Shown here one piece after another: positions 25,783-37,029 of a stretch of DNA of 64,000 nucleotides. The translations under genes were made by a program, and so were the position numbers. The DNA comes from Stromatinia cepivora (lineage: Eukaryota; Ascomycota; Leotiomycetes; Helotiales; Sclerotiniaceae): contig RCTD01000004.1 in the NCBI GenBank assembly GCA_014898415.1, forward strand, positions 1,549,001-1,613,000, written 5' to 3'. Under the pieces are notes generated by a model. The model was not told where the DNA came from. It worked only from the letters and a program-made list of their open reading frames with translations, and ran no database searches. Within the stretch, counting starts at the first letter, position 1. Each line of letters opens with the position of its first letter.

Positions 25783-27330
25783 GATCGCAGCGGTATGGCT
25801 GTTGTAAAGGTGTGAGTGCTATGATCAGAAACCAAAAGCTATAAGGTGTGAGGGAATGGGAGCTATATTTTCCTAAATACAAAAAGGAGAGGAACAGGGC
25901 TTACATGTGCTGGGCCTTATGCTATAGTGGCCGACTATCTGAATAGTTGCAAGCGAGTATTTAAGACGTAATGAAAGATACAGAATTTTTACAACTGGAG
26001 GAACCCAAGAGGCCGTTTTATTGGCCTTGCCTTTGAATGCTATGGTGAGGAGATATCTGAGATGGACTCTGATATCAGGAAATTCCGAGTGCATACATCG
26101 GTTTTTGAGTGAAGCTTTACTTGATAACGTTACTTTATAAGAAATTTTAAGATAAATTCTTAGTCTGTGATTATATTTCGTTATATTTATCGGTGCTGTT
26201 CTTCAAAGATAATTATAGTATTAAAACTATTAAATAATTCTTATAACTTCGATTTAAATCACAATATAAGATATATGAATATAATTTATTAATTAATAAA
26301 TTTAATTAATTCGTTAATTTTCTTATACAAAAATTATATTTTTATATAAAATTAATTTATACCTTAATAAATTTCTTCAAAAATTGAATTTTTCTTAAGA
26401 TTATATTATAATTTTTCAATAAAGATATTTTGAATTAAAAAAAGTAATTAAATTGAAATTTAATTTTTAAATAATGAATTTAATAAAAATTTATTTTAAA
26501 ATATTTGAAATTAGACATCTTTATTTATTAAAATCGATATAAATTAAAATAAATATATTAAATTATAATGATATTTCTGATAGTCTATTATTAGTCTTAA
26601 TAATTTAATCTCTACATCTCTATAATAAAAGATGATCTAGAAAAGACTCTTTATCTTTTAATATGTTTTAAGTTAAGATTACTAAATTAGCTTATGATTA
26701 TATACTTACTACTATATGAAGAGAGAATTGAGTACGAGTACGCAATTGTTATAATCGTATAATAGGAGAGTCAAATGCGGATTCGGAATCTAATCGTTAC
26801 TTTGATGAAGAAACTTCTTCCGAAGTTTATCTTTGTGAAGTGCTCTATTTTGCTTTAGGTACTAATGAAGTTTGACCTTACGATAATTATCCTTGCTTCA
26901 GCTAATATCTATCCTTGCTTCAACTTGTTGCTTTCCTTCGTTTTTCATGCTTTTCCGCGATTCGTATCGGTTGCGAGACGTGGTAACATTCGTCTGTCTC
27001 TCATGAAAATCTGCAATGACATCTGTAAATGCATCCGAGTCTATATCAACGCATTATCTTCGGCATTGATGATGGGAAAATCCGTGTCTTTCAGCCAGGA
27101 CAACATAAGCCTGCTTATACACGATTATCTAGAACTAGCTTATGCACGAAGATGCAAGACGTCATCTTAGTAGTTTCGGGTTACTCTCCCGTTCCCGTGG
27201 CAAACTTTATTTTTTTTGGCCAAAGCAGAACTAGAATACAATAAAGTACGGAGGTTGATGAGGAAAGTATTGTAAAACACGCCAAAAAATGGTCGTGCTT
27301 GCCCCAGGGGCATTAACCAATCATATCATC
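25783..27330. other. Intergenic with AT-rich block and inverted 22-bp repeats
   Basis: 25783-26110 is the promoter side of the minus-strand UstYa-type gene. 26120-26720 is AT-rich and RIP-like. 26720-27330 has normal composition with only chance frames. Two inverted copies of the 22-bp unit of 22470-22535 sit at 26888-26909 and 26910-26931. Confidence 0.5.
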
Positions 27331-29217
27331 ACACTGGTTGAAAATTTATATAATTAAAATCAATCGGTTAAAGTATTGTAAATTTTTGGTTTTCTAATAA
27401 AAATCATTAAAATCATTAAAATCATTCAAAATTCGAAATTTTGAGAGGGAACAGCTTAATATTTATTCAAGTTTCTTAAAGCAGTATCAAAAGATAGAAA
27501 AAACAATAATATATAAATTAAAAATGTCTTATATTATTTATTCTTTCAATCTCTATATAACATAAAGTTTTTTAATTAGATTATATATTATATTATATAT
27601 ATGACTTCAATTGATCAATCAGAGAGCTCTAAATTTTTTGAATAATTTTATTTTTTTCATCTCTTATCAATATAATAAATTATTCGGAATTCGATTTTTC
27701 TCCGAATATAATAATTCCATCCATTCTTTATTAATTTAAATAAAAATTATATCAAAATAGTTATTATAAAACGTTCTATATATAACAAAAATAAACTTAT
27801 AATTATATATTTCAAAAGAATTATTATTAAAAGTAAAACATCTAGAGCAATTTATAATTATTATTATATAACTACATTATATAATATTATTTAATTCTGT
27901 AAATTATATCTTCGTAAATATATCAAATTCATTTAATAACAAATCGATAATATTATTTCATCAATTAAAATCAAAAACTATTCTATTATTAATTTTTTAA
28001 AATCTAAAAAAACTCTTTATTTATATAATATTTATATTAATAACTCAATTATTCTTATTCGATATATATAAATAAAAATAGTTTTTTAAATATATAAAAT
28101 TCGAATCTTCCAATTGTAAACGATTTATGAATATTCTTTTTTTTCAATTTATAAAAAAATAAAAATCGAAATCCTCGAAATTATAATAATAATTATTAAT
28201 ATTTAATTTATATTAGATAAATTTGCGAATATAATATAATAAAAAATAGAAAATATTATATTTTTGATTATAAAAGAATTCTATTATTGAAAAAATATTA
28301 TAATTAATTCAATTACAATTAGAACAAAATAAATAGTTATATATATTAAAAAAATAATTATTTATATAATTAATAGAAATCTTTTAGAATAGATTTCTTT
28401 CTTCTCCGATATATATATCACATAATATAAAATATAGAATATTATATCTTATAATCTAAAGATCAATTATATATATAGTATTTCTTATAATTCATATAGA
28501 TTATAATTTATTTTCAAACATTTATTATAATTTAATAAGAATTAATAAAGTCAACAGATTATTATTATTATTGAAGATTTTTTTAAAAAAGAATCTAATT
28601 CGATAATTTCTTTCTTTTAAAGTAATTCTAAATAATTAACACCCTTAAAAGAAATTCAATTACTTCAAATAAATAAAATTCAGACTTTTATTACTATAGT
28701 TTCTATTAGATAAGAAATATGAATATAACAAATATAATCTCTAATTCGATCGAAACTATCTTTATAATTGAATTATTCGCTTTATTGAATTTAATTCTTT
28801 TATAAAATTCTTAAACACCAAACCCCTTCTATTAAATAAAGAGTTTTGGTAAAAATTAAAAATCATATATCGAATTTTACAATTTCTATATAAAAAACCA
28901 AAAATATCGGAGTTTAATAAAGCTAAATTAGAATATATAAACTCTTGATAAATTCAATTCAATTATTATTTCAAAATATATAATTAAAAAAATTCAACCC
29001 TTTCTAGAACGATATTCGAATCTATCTTTCTCGAAAAGAAGTAGAAAGATAAAATTATCAAATTGACCAACAATTTCAATTTATTTATATTATAGTATAT
29101 ATATTTCATCTAATATATTATAATACTCAAATTCGATCTGAAATATATAAAAAATTCGAAAGATTTATTCTAAAATGAAAGAGAGAAACAGTATATCGAT
29201 AATATATTCAATATATA
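27331..29217. repeat. AT-rich RIP-like island inside the peptide cluster
   Basis: About 1.9 kb of very AT-rich sequence without open frames or recognisable protein. It separates the UstYa-type genes from the precursor gene. By analogy with the readable elements at 33-64 kb it is probably decayed transposon DNA, but no LTR pair or domain could be read. Confidence 0.6.
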
Positions 29218-29545
29218 TGTCACGGGTTCAGAACTCTATCATTGAACCACGAAACCCCTAAAAGGGTAGAAGTAGTTTGATCGGTATCAATACTATTCAT
29301 TAAAATTATAATCCGTGATATCACTTCCCTTTCCAATCCGGAAAATGGAGTTGCCGATTTCCCCGTTCTGAAGTGGCACTGCGAAGCAGGCAAATTAGTT
29401 CATATTGGGTTATACTATTTGAAAAGTGCCTTTCTTTGTTTTTCCTTTGACTAGTTTAAAGTATCGTTTTACTAACTAGTTTTCGGGTATAATCAAACTA
29501 ATTGTTACAGGTTCAGAACTCTACTACTGAATTATGAAACGTCTA
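29218..29545. repeat. Direct repeat pair, possible LTR remnants
   Basis: 29218-29260 (TGTCACGGGTTCAGAACTCT and on) recurs at 29503-29545 (TGTTACAGGTTCAGAACTCT and on), 285 bp apart, with mostly transition differences. The TG start suggests LTR ends, but no full pair or target duplication was found. Confidence 0.45.
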
Positions 29546-30705
29546 AGTGGGCGGGGTTCCGAGTCCAGGTTTGAGCGGGTTTTGATGGCTTTACCTTTTT
29601 CGGGCTCGGATTTGAATACGGAATCAGCATGGGTAGATAGATCAGCAGCGAAGAGGGAAGAATCGGGATACTTTTGCATCTGTATTCCAATTAGCTCCTT
29701 GCTAGATATAAAATTTACGTCAGTCGTACCTCAGAGATAAACACGTAGTAGTAGTATTAGTAAACTCATGATCTACTCCTTCCCGGAGGGACATATCCGG
29801 AATGCCTTTAGTAAAGTCTCTTGCGGTAAGACACTTGTAGTCTGTAACAACTATGCAGATGAGGAATTACTCTTCCTAACGAATAGATCAGTGTAGCTTT
29901 CTCCTACCCATTGTGATGAAGGAGAGTCCCCCCATCCATTTTTCGATCTACCGATCCACTCTATCAAATTAGCTCTGTATTCGTAAGGGTGGTAAATCAC
30001 TCATACATGCAGATACATGTATCTAAAAGTGATCTACAATACTATTGCATACCCGGATTGTCATCTGCAAACATAACAATGGATTGGTGGCAAAGCAAAA
30101 GTAGACTGAGGCATTTTTTTGAGTGTTTATTCCGTACCTCGATTAGGTTTCCGTTGCAGCGGGGATTTCTCATAATTTCCTGATTTCGAATGTATCGTTT
30201 TCGACGAAATTCGACTTACCGATATACTCTAGGATCTAACTAACGATTTCGTACACCCCTCAGATTCCCCAATCGGTCTCGAGTTTGAATTCGGTTGCCG
30301 AATCCAAAACTCGTTGTCACAGATCGCGTCAGCCATGCATACAGATGTATGTATGTATGTCTAAAAACGTATTACAACACTGTTCTTTGCGAGGATCATC
30401 TTATCTTGTATGAACGAAAAGAATAGATCGGCGACAAGATAACGGTAAGTTACATTGCTTCGAGGCATGTAACTCTATGTCATGTGCACCACCTTCGGAT
30501 CTTCACATCCGCCTTGCAGGTAGACCAAAAAAGTCCATGCCTTTTTCATTTCCTTTGAACGTCAAAAATGATCTATATAAACTGGTTGTGGCTAGAGAGC
30601 TGGCATCATTTTTCTCTAACCATTCAATCCAACATAAATCCTTCCAAGTCACGCTACAATAAATACACTACAAGATCCCAACATTCCCAAGACTCGTCCC
30701 TCAAA
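29546..30705. other. Intergenic and promoter of the RiPP precursor
   Basis: Normal composition with no gene supported. The proximal end carries the TATA-like site and a leader with CAAGATCCCAACATTCCC before the ATG. A GTAT microsatellite lies near 30345-30360. Confidence 0.5.
30574..30581 (+). promoter_or_regulatory. TATA-like box of the precursor gene
   Basis: TATATAAA lies 132 bp upstream of the precursor ATG at 30706, consistent with a strong inducible fungal promoter. Confidence 0.4.
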
Positions 30706-31842
30706 ATGGCTCGAATGACCGCAATTTTGGCTACGGCCATCCTCAGTCTCGCTTATGCTGCTCCTATGAGCCCTGTCCAAGGTCTGCATCCTCCCTGAAA
30801 CAAAAATATCATCACTGACTTTAAGCAGGAGAAGTTGAAACTCGAGGTGTGTTAGATGCCAAGTATGCTCAGCTCGATTGGTTTATGGCTAAACGTGACC
30901 CAGAGCTGTCTTATGTGAACAGCCGCGCACCGGAATTGAGCTACGTTGTATGTTTCATAAAGCTATGGTTTAGCATCTAGCTCACAGAAGTATAGAATTC
31001 GAAGCGAGAGCCTGAGTTGAGCTATGTCAATTCTAAGCGCGAGCCTGAGTTGAGCTATGTCAACTCTAAACGCGAGCCTGAGTTGAGCTATGTCAACTCT
31101 AAACGCGAGCCTGAGTTGAGCTATGTCAACTCCAAACGCGAGCCTGAGTTGAGTTATGTCAACTCCAAACGCGAGCCTGAGTTGAGCTATGTCAACTCCA
31201 AACGCGAGCCTGAGTTGAGTTATGTCAACTCCAAACGCGAGCCTGAGTTGAGCTATGTCAACTCCAAACGCGAGCCTGAATTGAGCTATGTCAACTCCAA
31301 ACGCGAGCCTGAATTGAGCTATGTCAACTCCAAACGCGAGCCTGAATTGAGCTATGTCAACTCCAAACGCGAGCCTGAGTTGAGCTATGTCAACTCCAAA
31401 CGCGAACCTGAGTTGAGCTATGTCAACTCCAAACGCGAACCTGAATTGAGCTATGTCAATTCCAAGCGTGAGCTCAGCTATGTCAACTCTAAACGCGAAC
31501 CTGAATTAAGCTATGTCAATTCTAAGCGTGAACCAGAGCTCAGTTACGTTAACTCTAAGCGAGAGCCAGAGTTGAGCTATGTGGTATGTTCAGCGATTCT
31601 GGTTCAACAATGTAGCTACTAACAGATTTCCAGAACTCCAAGCGAGAACCTGAGCTCAGCTATGTCAATTCCAAACGCGAACCTGAATTGAGCTATGTCA
31701 ATTCTAAGCGTGAGCCTGAATTGAGCTACGTCGTATGTTCAGCAAATCCCACTCTCCGATCTATCCACTAACCGCTATCCAGAACTCCAAGCGTGAACCT
31801 GAGCTTAGCTATGTCAACAGTCGACATGTTCACAAAGAATAA
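30706..31842 (+). CDS. Dikaritin-type RiPP precursor with 24 tandem core peptides
   Basis: Five exons, 30706-30781, 30829-30947, 30996-31583, 31634-31732 and 31783-31842, join in frame to 313 aa; introns are 47-50 nt. The first donor is weak (GTCTGC); the others are GTATGT. Residues 1-19 form a signal peptide. A short leader (to MAKR, about residue 48) is followed by 24 copies of an ELSYVNS core in an 11-residue unit, EPELSYVNSKR. Variants are DPEL (first), APEL (second, preceded by a lone Arg) and one unit lacking EP. The tail is HVHKE. KR is the Kex2 site in known precursors (UstA, PhomA class), which yield many identical Tyr-containing peptides that UstYa proteins cyclise. With two canonical UstYa-type genes within 8 kb, this is the likely substrate. 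Function is inferred from architecture; the product is not known to me. Confidence 0.88.
30890..31826 (+). repeat. 33-nt coding tandem repeat array
   Basis: 24 units of nominally 33 nt encode the core plus the Lys-Arg separator, interrupted by three introns that all fall at the same place in the unit (after the SYV codons, phase 0). Central units are almost identical at the DNA level, while the outer units have more silent differences (AGC/TCT, AAA/AAG, CGC/CGT). Confidence 0.95.
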
Positions 31843-32235
31843 GTACAAAATGTACACAGAAAGCTATAGGGGTACCACGAGGAGACAGAAAGGGAAATTG
31901 GACATATGTAGTTGATGAACTTTTCTTTGGTTTGCTTTCATTCAAGGATCGACGACCTGCACACAGAGTGGCTGTTGCGGATTCAGCATTGACTTCCTCG
32001 GATTCTGGCAATGCATGCATATATTTGCATAATGCATGCAGAGAGCAAACAACCTCGACTTTTGGCTCCTTCCTTTTATTATTTGCTTTCAAAGCATCAT
32101 TAATTTCGAAGGCCAAATGCCGAACTACATTCCTTTATTGAAGATATATTTGCAACTTTAACTACTTAGCTAGGCAACATGAATCAATTCAAGTTTTCTA
32201 TGCTTATATAAAAGTGCCCTGGTTCCGCAACAAAA
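31843..32235. other. 3' region of the precursor gene
   Basis: No gene. A palindromic stretch GCATGCAT...ATGCATGC lies at about 32011-32041. A minus-strand frame over 31814-32116 has no support. Confidence 0.45.
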
Positions 32236-32601
32236 CTAGAAATGCAAGTGATGGAGATTCGCAAGAAGAAACTTGGAATGGGCCATCCAGATATGTTAAG
32301 GTCTATGCAAAATCTGGCAATTACATGGAAAAGTATCAGTAGAACAATCGATGCTATAATACTTATAAAGGAATGTTTATCATCTCAGAAATATGTTTTA
32401 AGATCTGATCATCCAGATACTTTAGAGTTCTGCGAAGCTTTAGCTAGATGGAAAACTGAGCAAGAGAGAGTTGAGGAAGAGGAGAGAGTCAAGCAAGAGG
32501 AAAATTTCCAAAGATCTGACAAAAGAGTAAGATACTTATTCACCACGCTGAACTTCAAAAATATAAAAAGCGCTTTACAACCGAAATTTGGTAGAATTTG
32601 A
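32236..32601 (+). pseudogene. TPR (kinesin-light-chain type) relic of an NLR-like protein
   Basis: A 119-codon frame reads VMEIRKKKLGMGHPDMLRSM, then LRSDHPDTLEFCEALARWK, two copies of the TPR_10/kinesin-light-chain signature (...LGxxHPDTLxSMxNLAxTW...). It ends in a charged helix (EERVEEEERVKQEENF). This is the usual C-terminus of fungal NB-ARC-TPR (NLR-like) proteins. No NB-ARC or effector domain lies upstream, and several conserved Asp/Gly positions are changed in the C-to-T or G-to-A sense, so it is a decayed fragment at the edge of the transposon zone. Confidence 0.7.
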
Positions 32602-33186
32602 GATAAAATGAAAAGGTTATTTTCAATTCCTAGATGGGCATAAAAGTTATGAATCAATTGCATTTCAAGATTATTGCAAAGAATACAACATTGTAGCTCT
32701 CTCATTACCTTTTTATTCTTCGTATATTACCCAACCACTCGATATCGAATGTTTTAGTATTTTGAACCGAGTATACGGTCAACAAATTGAGAGGTATATT
32801 AAGACTCATATCAATCATATCATCAAGATTGAATTCTTTATAGCCTTCAAGAAAGCATAAGTCAACCACCCTACTTTCCGGCCACCATTTTACACCAAAA
32901 ACCACGATTTTCATTTATTAATAACTTTTTAAATAATAAACAAAATTGATTGAAATCTTGAGTATAGATTCCATATATAGATATTGAATCATTATGAAAA
33001 TTTTATAATTTTAGGTATTTTTTTGATAGAAATATTAAAGGTTGAATTTTTGATTTTCAATTTGTATATGATTTATATACAAATTAAAAAAACATCAAAA
33101 TCTTGAATAACTTTTCAACAAAAATAATTAAAAATAAATTATTAATTTTTTTGGTGAATTTTCAAATCATATTTTATAAAATAAAT
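32602..33186. other. AT-rich transition into the transposon zone
   Basis: No gene. Composition falls steadily to AT-rich after 32900. Confidence 0.5.
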
Positions 33187-33409
33187 TGTCGGGACAACTG
33201 TATACAGGGAAGTGAAGCTTATTAACAAACGTATAATACTCTTATAATAAATACATTTTGATTTACTAGAATCTATAGAAAATAAAGAGCTATATAATGA
33301 TATATACCGAAACACTAATACAAATATTAATGAGTACATAATCTTTACCATCCTTATTATTCTTACTATCCTTATCATCCTTACCATATATATAATTCAT
33401 ATTCCGATA
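33187..33409 (-). mobile_element. Solo LTR, RIP-affected copy of the 203-bp family
   Basis: Reverse complement of the LTR at 55011-55213 (TGTCGG...CCGACA ends; shared CAGTTGTCCCGACAAT and AAGCTTCACTTCCC blocks), with C-to-T/G-to-A decay (end TATCGG) and about 20 bp extra. Flanks TAAAT and CTAAT are not an exact target duplication. Confidence 0.7.
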
Positions 33410-33844
33410 CTAATAATTTCTCTTAAAGTCAAAATATCGTATACTTCAGAAATATATATATCTAATAGATAAGTATTCTTTCCAATTCTAACTTTTATTT
33501 TCGTTCTTTTGTTTGAATCAATTTATATATAAAATAGTTATATATCTAATAAATTGAATATATAATTATAATAGTTTTTGTTACGAACCTCAACTACGAA
33601 ACTAGGGCTAGCCGAAAGCGGGCCGAATTGTACGCTAGTTTGAAGAGTTTTCACTTATATAGAGGGGAATTCTTCAATACCATTAAAAGGAGAGTAATGA
33701 AAAGTTTTGATTTTAAATCTGAACCTATTGTTATTCGAATATTAATCGATTCTTTGTTGTAATTCTCATAATTCTTTTTATTCATTTTTGAGAGCAACTC
33801 GTCGGTTAATTTTGGGAATAACCTTATTTTTTTCGATTCATAAA

Positions 33845-34030
33845 AGTCTTCGAACCTTATTGAAAAACCTTCGAAAACCCTTCGGAATATTATCGAAAAA
33901 CCTTCGAAAACCCTTCGAAATTCATCTTCGAAAATTACCTTCAAAATATATACGAATTGGCCTCGAAACGAGTCTTCGAAAACCCTTCGGAATATTGTCG
34001 AAAAACCTACCAAAAATACTACGAAAAACC
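33845..34030 (+). repeat. Degenerate tandem repeat in the element interior
   Basis: Repeats around AAAACCTTCGAAAACCCTTC with GGAATATTRTCG spacers, about six or seven degenerate copies. They contain many TTCGAA palindromes. Confidence 0.75.
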
Positions 34031-34573
34031 TTTGAATCAAGAAAATCAAGAAAAACAAGAAGAAGGAATTGAAAAGATTTATTCGAAAGATATAAATATG
34101 ATATATGAATCGAACCCTATTCTATTTTACGAAATTCGAAAGTGAATTCTTAAATTATACAAATCATTTAAACAAAAGGACGAAAAAACGAAAGCATATG
34201 GAGAACCTATGGGACCTCATCGGAAAACTGAAGAATTTGAATATAAGAGTTATTGGAAAAGTTGAAGATATTGAAGTTGAAGATATTGAAGTTGAAATGA
34301 TGATGATGAAGTCTTTGGTGTTATCTTTGAGGAATACAATAAGTGGATTTATATACGATAATAATGATGATGAAATCTTTGGTATTATTTTTGAGGAGTA
34401 TAATGAGTGGATTTATATATGATGATGAAGTCTTTGATACTACCTTTGAGGAATATAATGAGCGAATTCATATGCGATACTAGCTGTATTTCTGTTTCAA
34501 ATAGAATCCTGGCGGAATGTTTGAAGCCTTTTTCCTTTAACGGAATGCTAGGCTTTTTTTAAAAGGAGGGGTG

Positions 34574-36249
34574 TGTCACGAGATACACGTGATCGCGTCC
34601 GATCGGGCTAGTACAGTACTAAGCTTCGAGCCGATCATATATATAGCTTCGTAGCACATTCTCTTTAACTCTGTAGCTTTTAATTCTAAGATTAATCTTT
34701 AAATACTTATTAGATTCGTTATATTATTAAAAATTCTTTCAAATAAAAAATGGAATAATATTTGTATATACTCATATACACTCTGTTTGTTTCTATCTAG
34801 ATATATCGTTTCTGCTCTCTCGCTTATATATAGATCTTCTTGATATTATTCAAAGGTATTATCTTTTTTCTTACCCTTAATTTCTAAACTATAAATTACA
34901 ATTCGATAAACCTTGTGATTGCAGAACTTCATAATGAAATGATTCGTTAATGGGATGAAATTTTGTTCCTATACTTTCTAATTTTCAAATGCACTCCTGT
35001 TGCTTATATTCCTTTTTATCCGAAACCCTCTTTCCCTGATCCTGAAAAGTTCAATGGTAGTTTTCAAAAATTCGATACCTAACTTCCCTTGATTTGAACA
35101 AAACTACAAATAGATAACGCTGCAATTAGTAACTCTACAATTCAATTTTATTATATTTATTTCAATCTCGAATCTTATGTATAAGTTATAGTACTATCTC
35201 AGCTTTCTTTTTTTGATCAAAACATTCCTTTAGATTATACAACGATTCTAAATCAACTTATATGTGTTTACAATAATCCGAATAAAGTTCAAGAAGCTGA
35301 AGACAAGTTATTCATTTTCAAATAAGGAATTGATTCTTTATATACTTATATTGCAAAATTCGAAAGAACTTTTTACAAAGCCAAAGATCAGAATTGGCTC
35401 GATTCGAATAAGATCTCAACCTTTTGCAATAAATTCAATACTACTCTTAGAAATCGTTTTTCTTAATAACTTTCTCTTCTTTATTCCTATCCCGATTTTA
35501 TTCAAATCATGTAACAATTAACTACTCGTACAATGAATGGATTCTCTGCATCATTTCATTCTAATGAATCTAGAGCCCTATATATATTGCAGAATCCATC
35601 CCATTTTCGGAACTACGATCCAATGAACATTAGCAACTTTAATATCATTGGTGCCTTTAGCCCTTTTGATATCCAATCAGACAAGTCCGATTATACCTTG
35701 ATTTTACCCTGTATACGAATACCCGAGTTTTCCCTTTCTGAAAGAACTTTTTTATATAAACAAAATAAATATATATGATATAAAAGTATTTCCTATTGAA
35801 TATAAGTTTGTCTGTTAGATCTATATTAAAGAGTCCGAAATCGATAAGAGTCTGTTCTGATTATTATATTGATTATTGAGCTCGAAAACAACGATAATGA
35901 GGATCTAAAAAAGATGATCAATAACCGATATTTTGAAGATCGTTTAAAAGAGGTATATAATACAGTGGATACATATTCGTTGGTTATAATGCAATTCATA
36001 CATCAGGTATTTTTATTAAAAGAAGATTAATGATCATTTTGTACTTAAATCATTCATTTTAAGTGAATTCGAAACGAACTTTTTAGAAGGGGGGGGTAGT
36101 ATCACAAGATATATATGATCGTATCCGATCGGGTTAGTACAGTATTAAGCTTCGAGCCGATCATATATATAGCTTCGTAGTACACTCTCTTTAGCTTTAT
36201 AGTTTTTAATTCTAAGGTTGATCTCTAAACGCTCGTTGGGTTCGTCACA
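34574..36249 (+). mobile_element. Gag-only LTR element nested in the 33579-37554 element
   Basis: LTRs 34574-34723 and 36100-36249 (150 bp each, TGTCACGAG...TTCGTCACA), with the perfect target duplication GGGTG (34569-34573, 36250-36254). A polypurine tract of eight G lies just before the right LTR, so the element reads on plus. The 1.4-kb interior encodes only a RIP-broken Gag (about 34985-35520): PDPEKFNGS, QFYYIYFNLESYV, NNPNKVQEAEDKL, LYTYIAKFERTFYKAK. No protease, reverse transcriptase or integrase is present. A non-autonomous, Gag-bearing derivative is the best description. Confidence 0.85.
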
Positions 36250-36554
36250 GGGTGAAGCTAGTCCTTGTGTGATTTTAGAGGATCATTGGTGAAAATTGGT
36301 TGCAAACAATCGGATCCATATTGGAAAGCTAATATATTAGTTGAAGATGAAATAATATTTATATTGGAGTCATTATTTTTTTGATGCAAATTTAATAATA
36401 TTGATGAATATAATATATTTATATTTCAAGTTTCAAAAGAAAAAGTAAGTTGAAAACCCCCCCCCCCTTTTATTATTTACCGAACTTACAGGATCATTGA
36501 AATTGATAAGGATGTCGATCCAAAAAGGGAAGGTATCAATATCCCCTACTCATT

Positions 36555-36780
36555 ATATTAAAAAGTATATCAAATCGAAAGTATATCAAATCGAAAGTAT
36601 ACCAAATCAAAAGTATACTAAATCAAAAGTATACCGAATCCAAATCGAAAGTATACCGATACTAAATCGAAAGTATACCGATACTAAATCGAAAGTATAC
36701 CGAATCCAAATCGAAAGCATACCGAATCCGAATTGAAAGTATATCGAATCGAAAGTATGTCTATCGAAATCGTATCGAAA
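36555..36780 (+). repeat. Minisatellite based on AAATCGAAAGTATACC
   Basis: About a dozen degenerate copies of 16-29 nt units (AAATCGAAAGTATACCGA with variable ATCCA/TACTA inserts) in the interior of the 33579-37554 element. Confidence 0.8.
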
Positions 36781-37029
36781 TCGAATTGAAAGTGAATCGA
36801 AAATGAATATATATAAGGGTTTTTAAATGATATTGAAGAGTTTTCAAAGAAATAAGAATGCCGAACTTCATAAAATAAAGATGTAAACATTATAATTTCA
36901 TTATTGAAGGAATTATCATGGATTTAGTCGTTATATGGAGTTCTCCATTGAAGTTTCAGTTTAGCCGATTATTATAGAGTTAGGAATGGAAGAATTGAAG
37001 AGTTGAAAGGATTTCGATAAATCTACAAT

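Noticed and set aside
29218..29545. tRNA gene suggested by GGTTCAGAACTC
   Set aside because: No cloverleaf could be folded; the string is part of a direct repeat pair with LTR-like starts.
31017..31622. Reading the repeat array as a stand-alone single-exon protein
   Set aside because: The frame starts without ATG. A signal peptide exon and further core-bearing exons join it in frame on both sides.
30890..31826. CRISPR array
   Set aside because: The 33-bp repeats are coding, contiguous without spacers, and in a eukaryotic gene with introns.
31814..32116. 100-codon minus-strand frame downstream of the precursor
   Set aside because: No similarity, and it overlaps the precursor's last exon and 3' region.
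34105..34422. 105-codon frame with EVEDIEVEDIEVE repeats
   Set aside because: Lies inside the RIP-decayed interior of an LTR element and is built from simple tandem repeats; no protein evidence.
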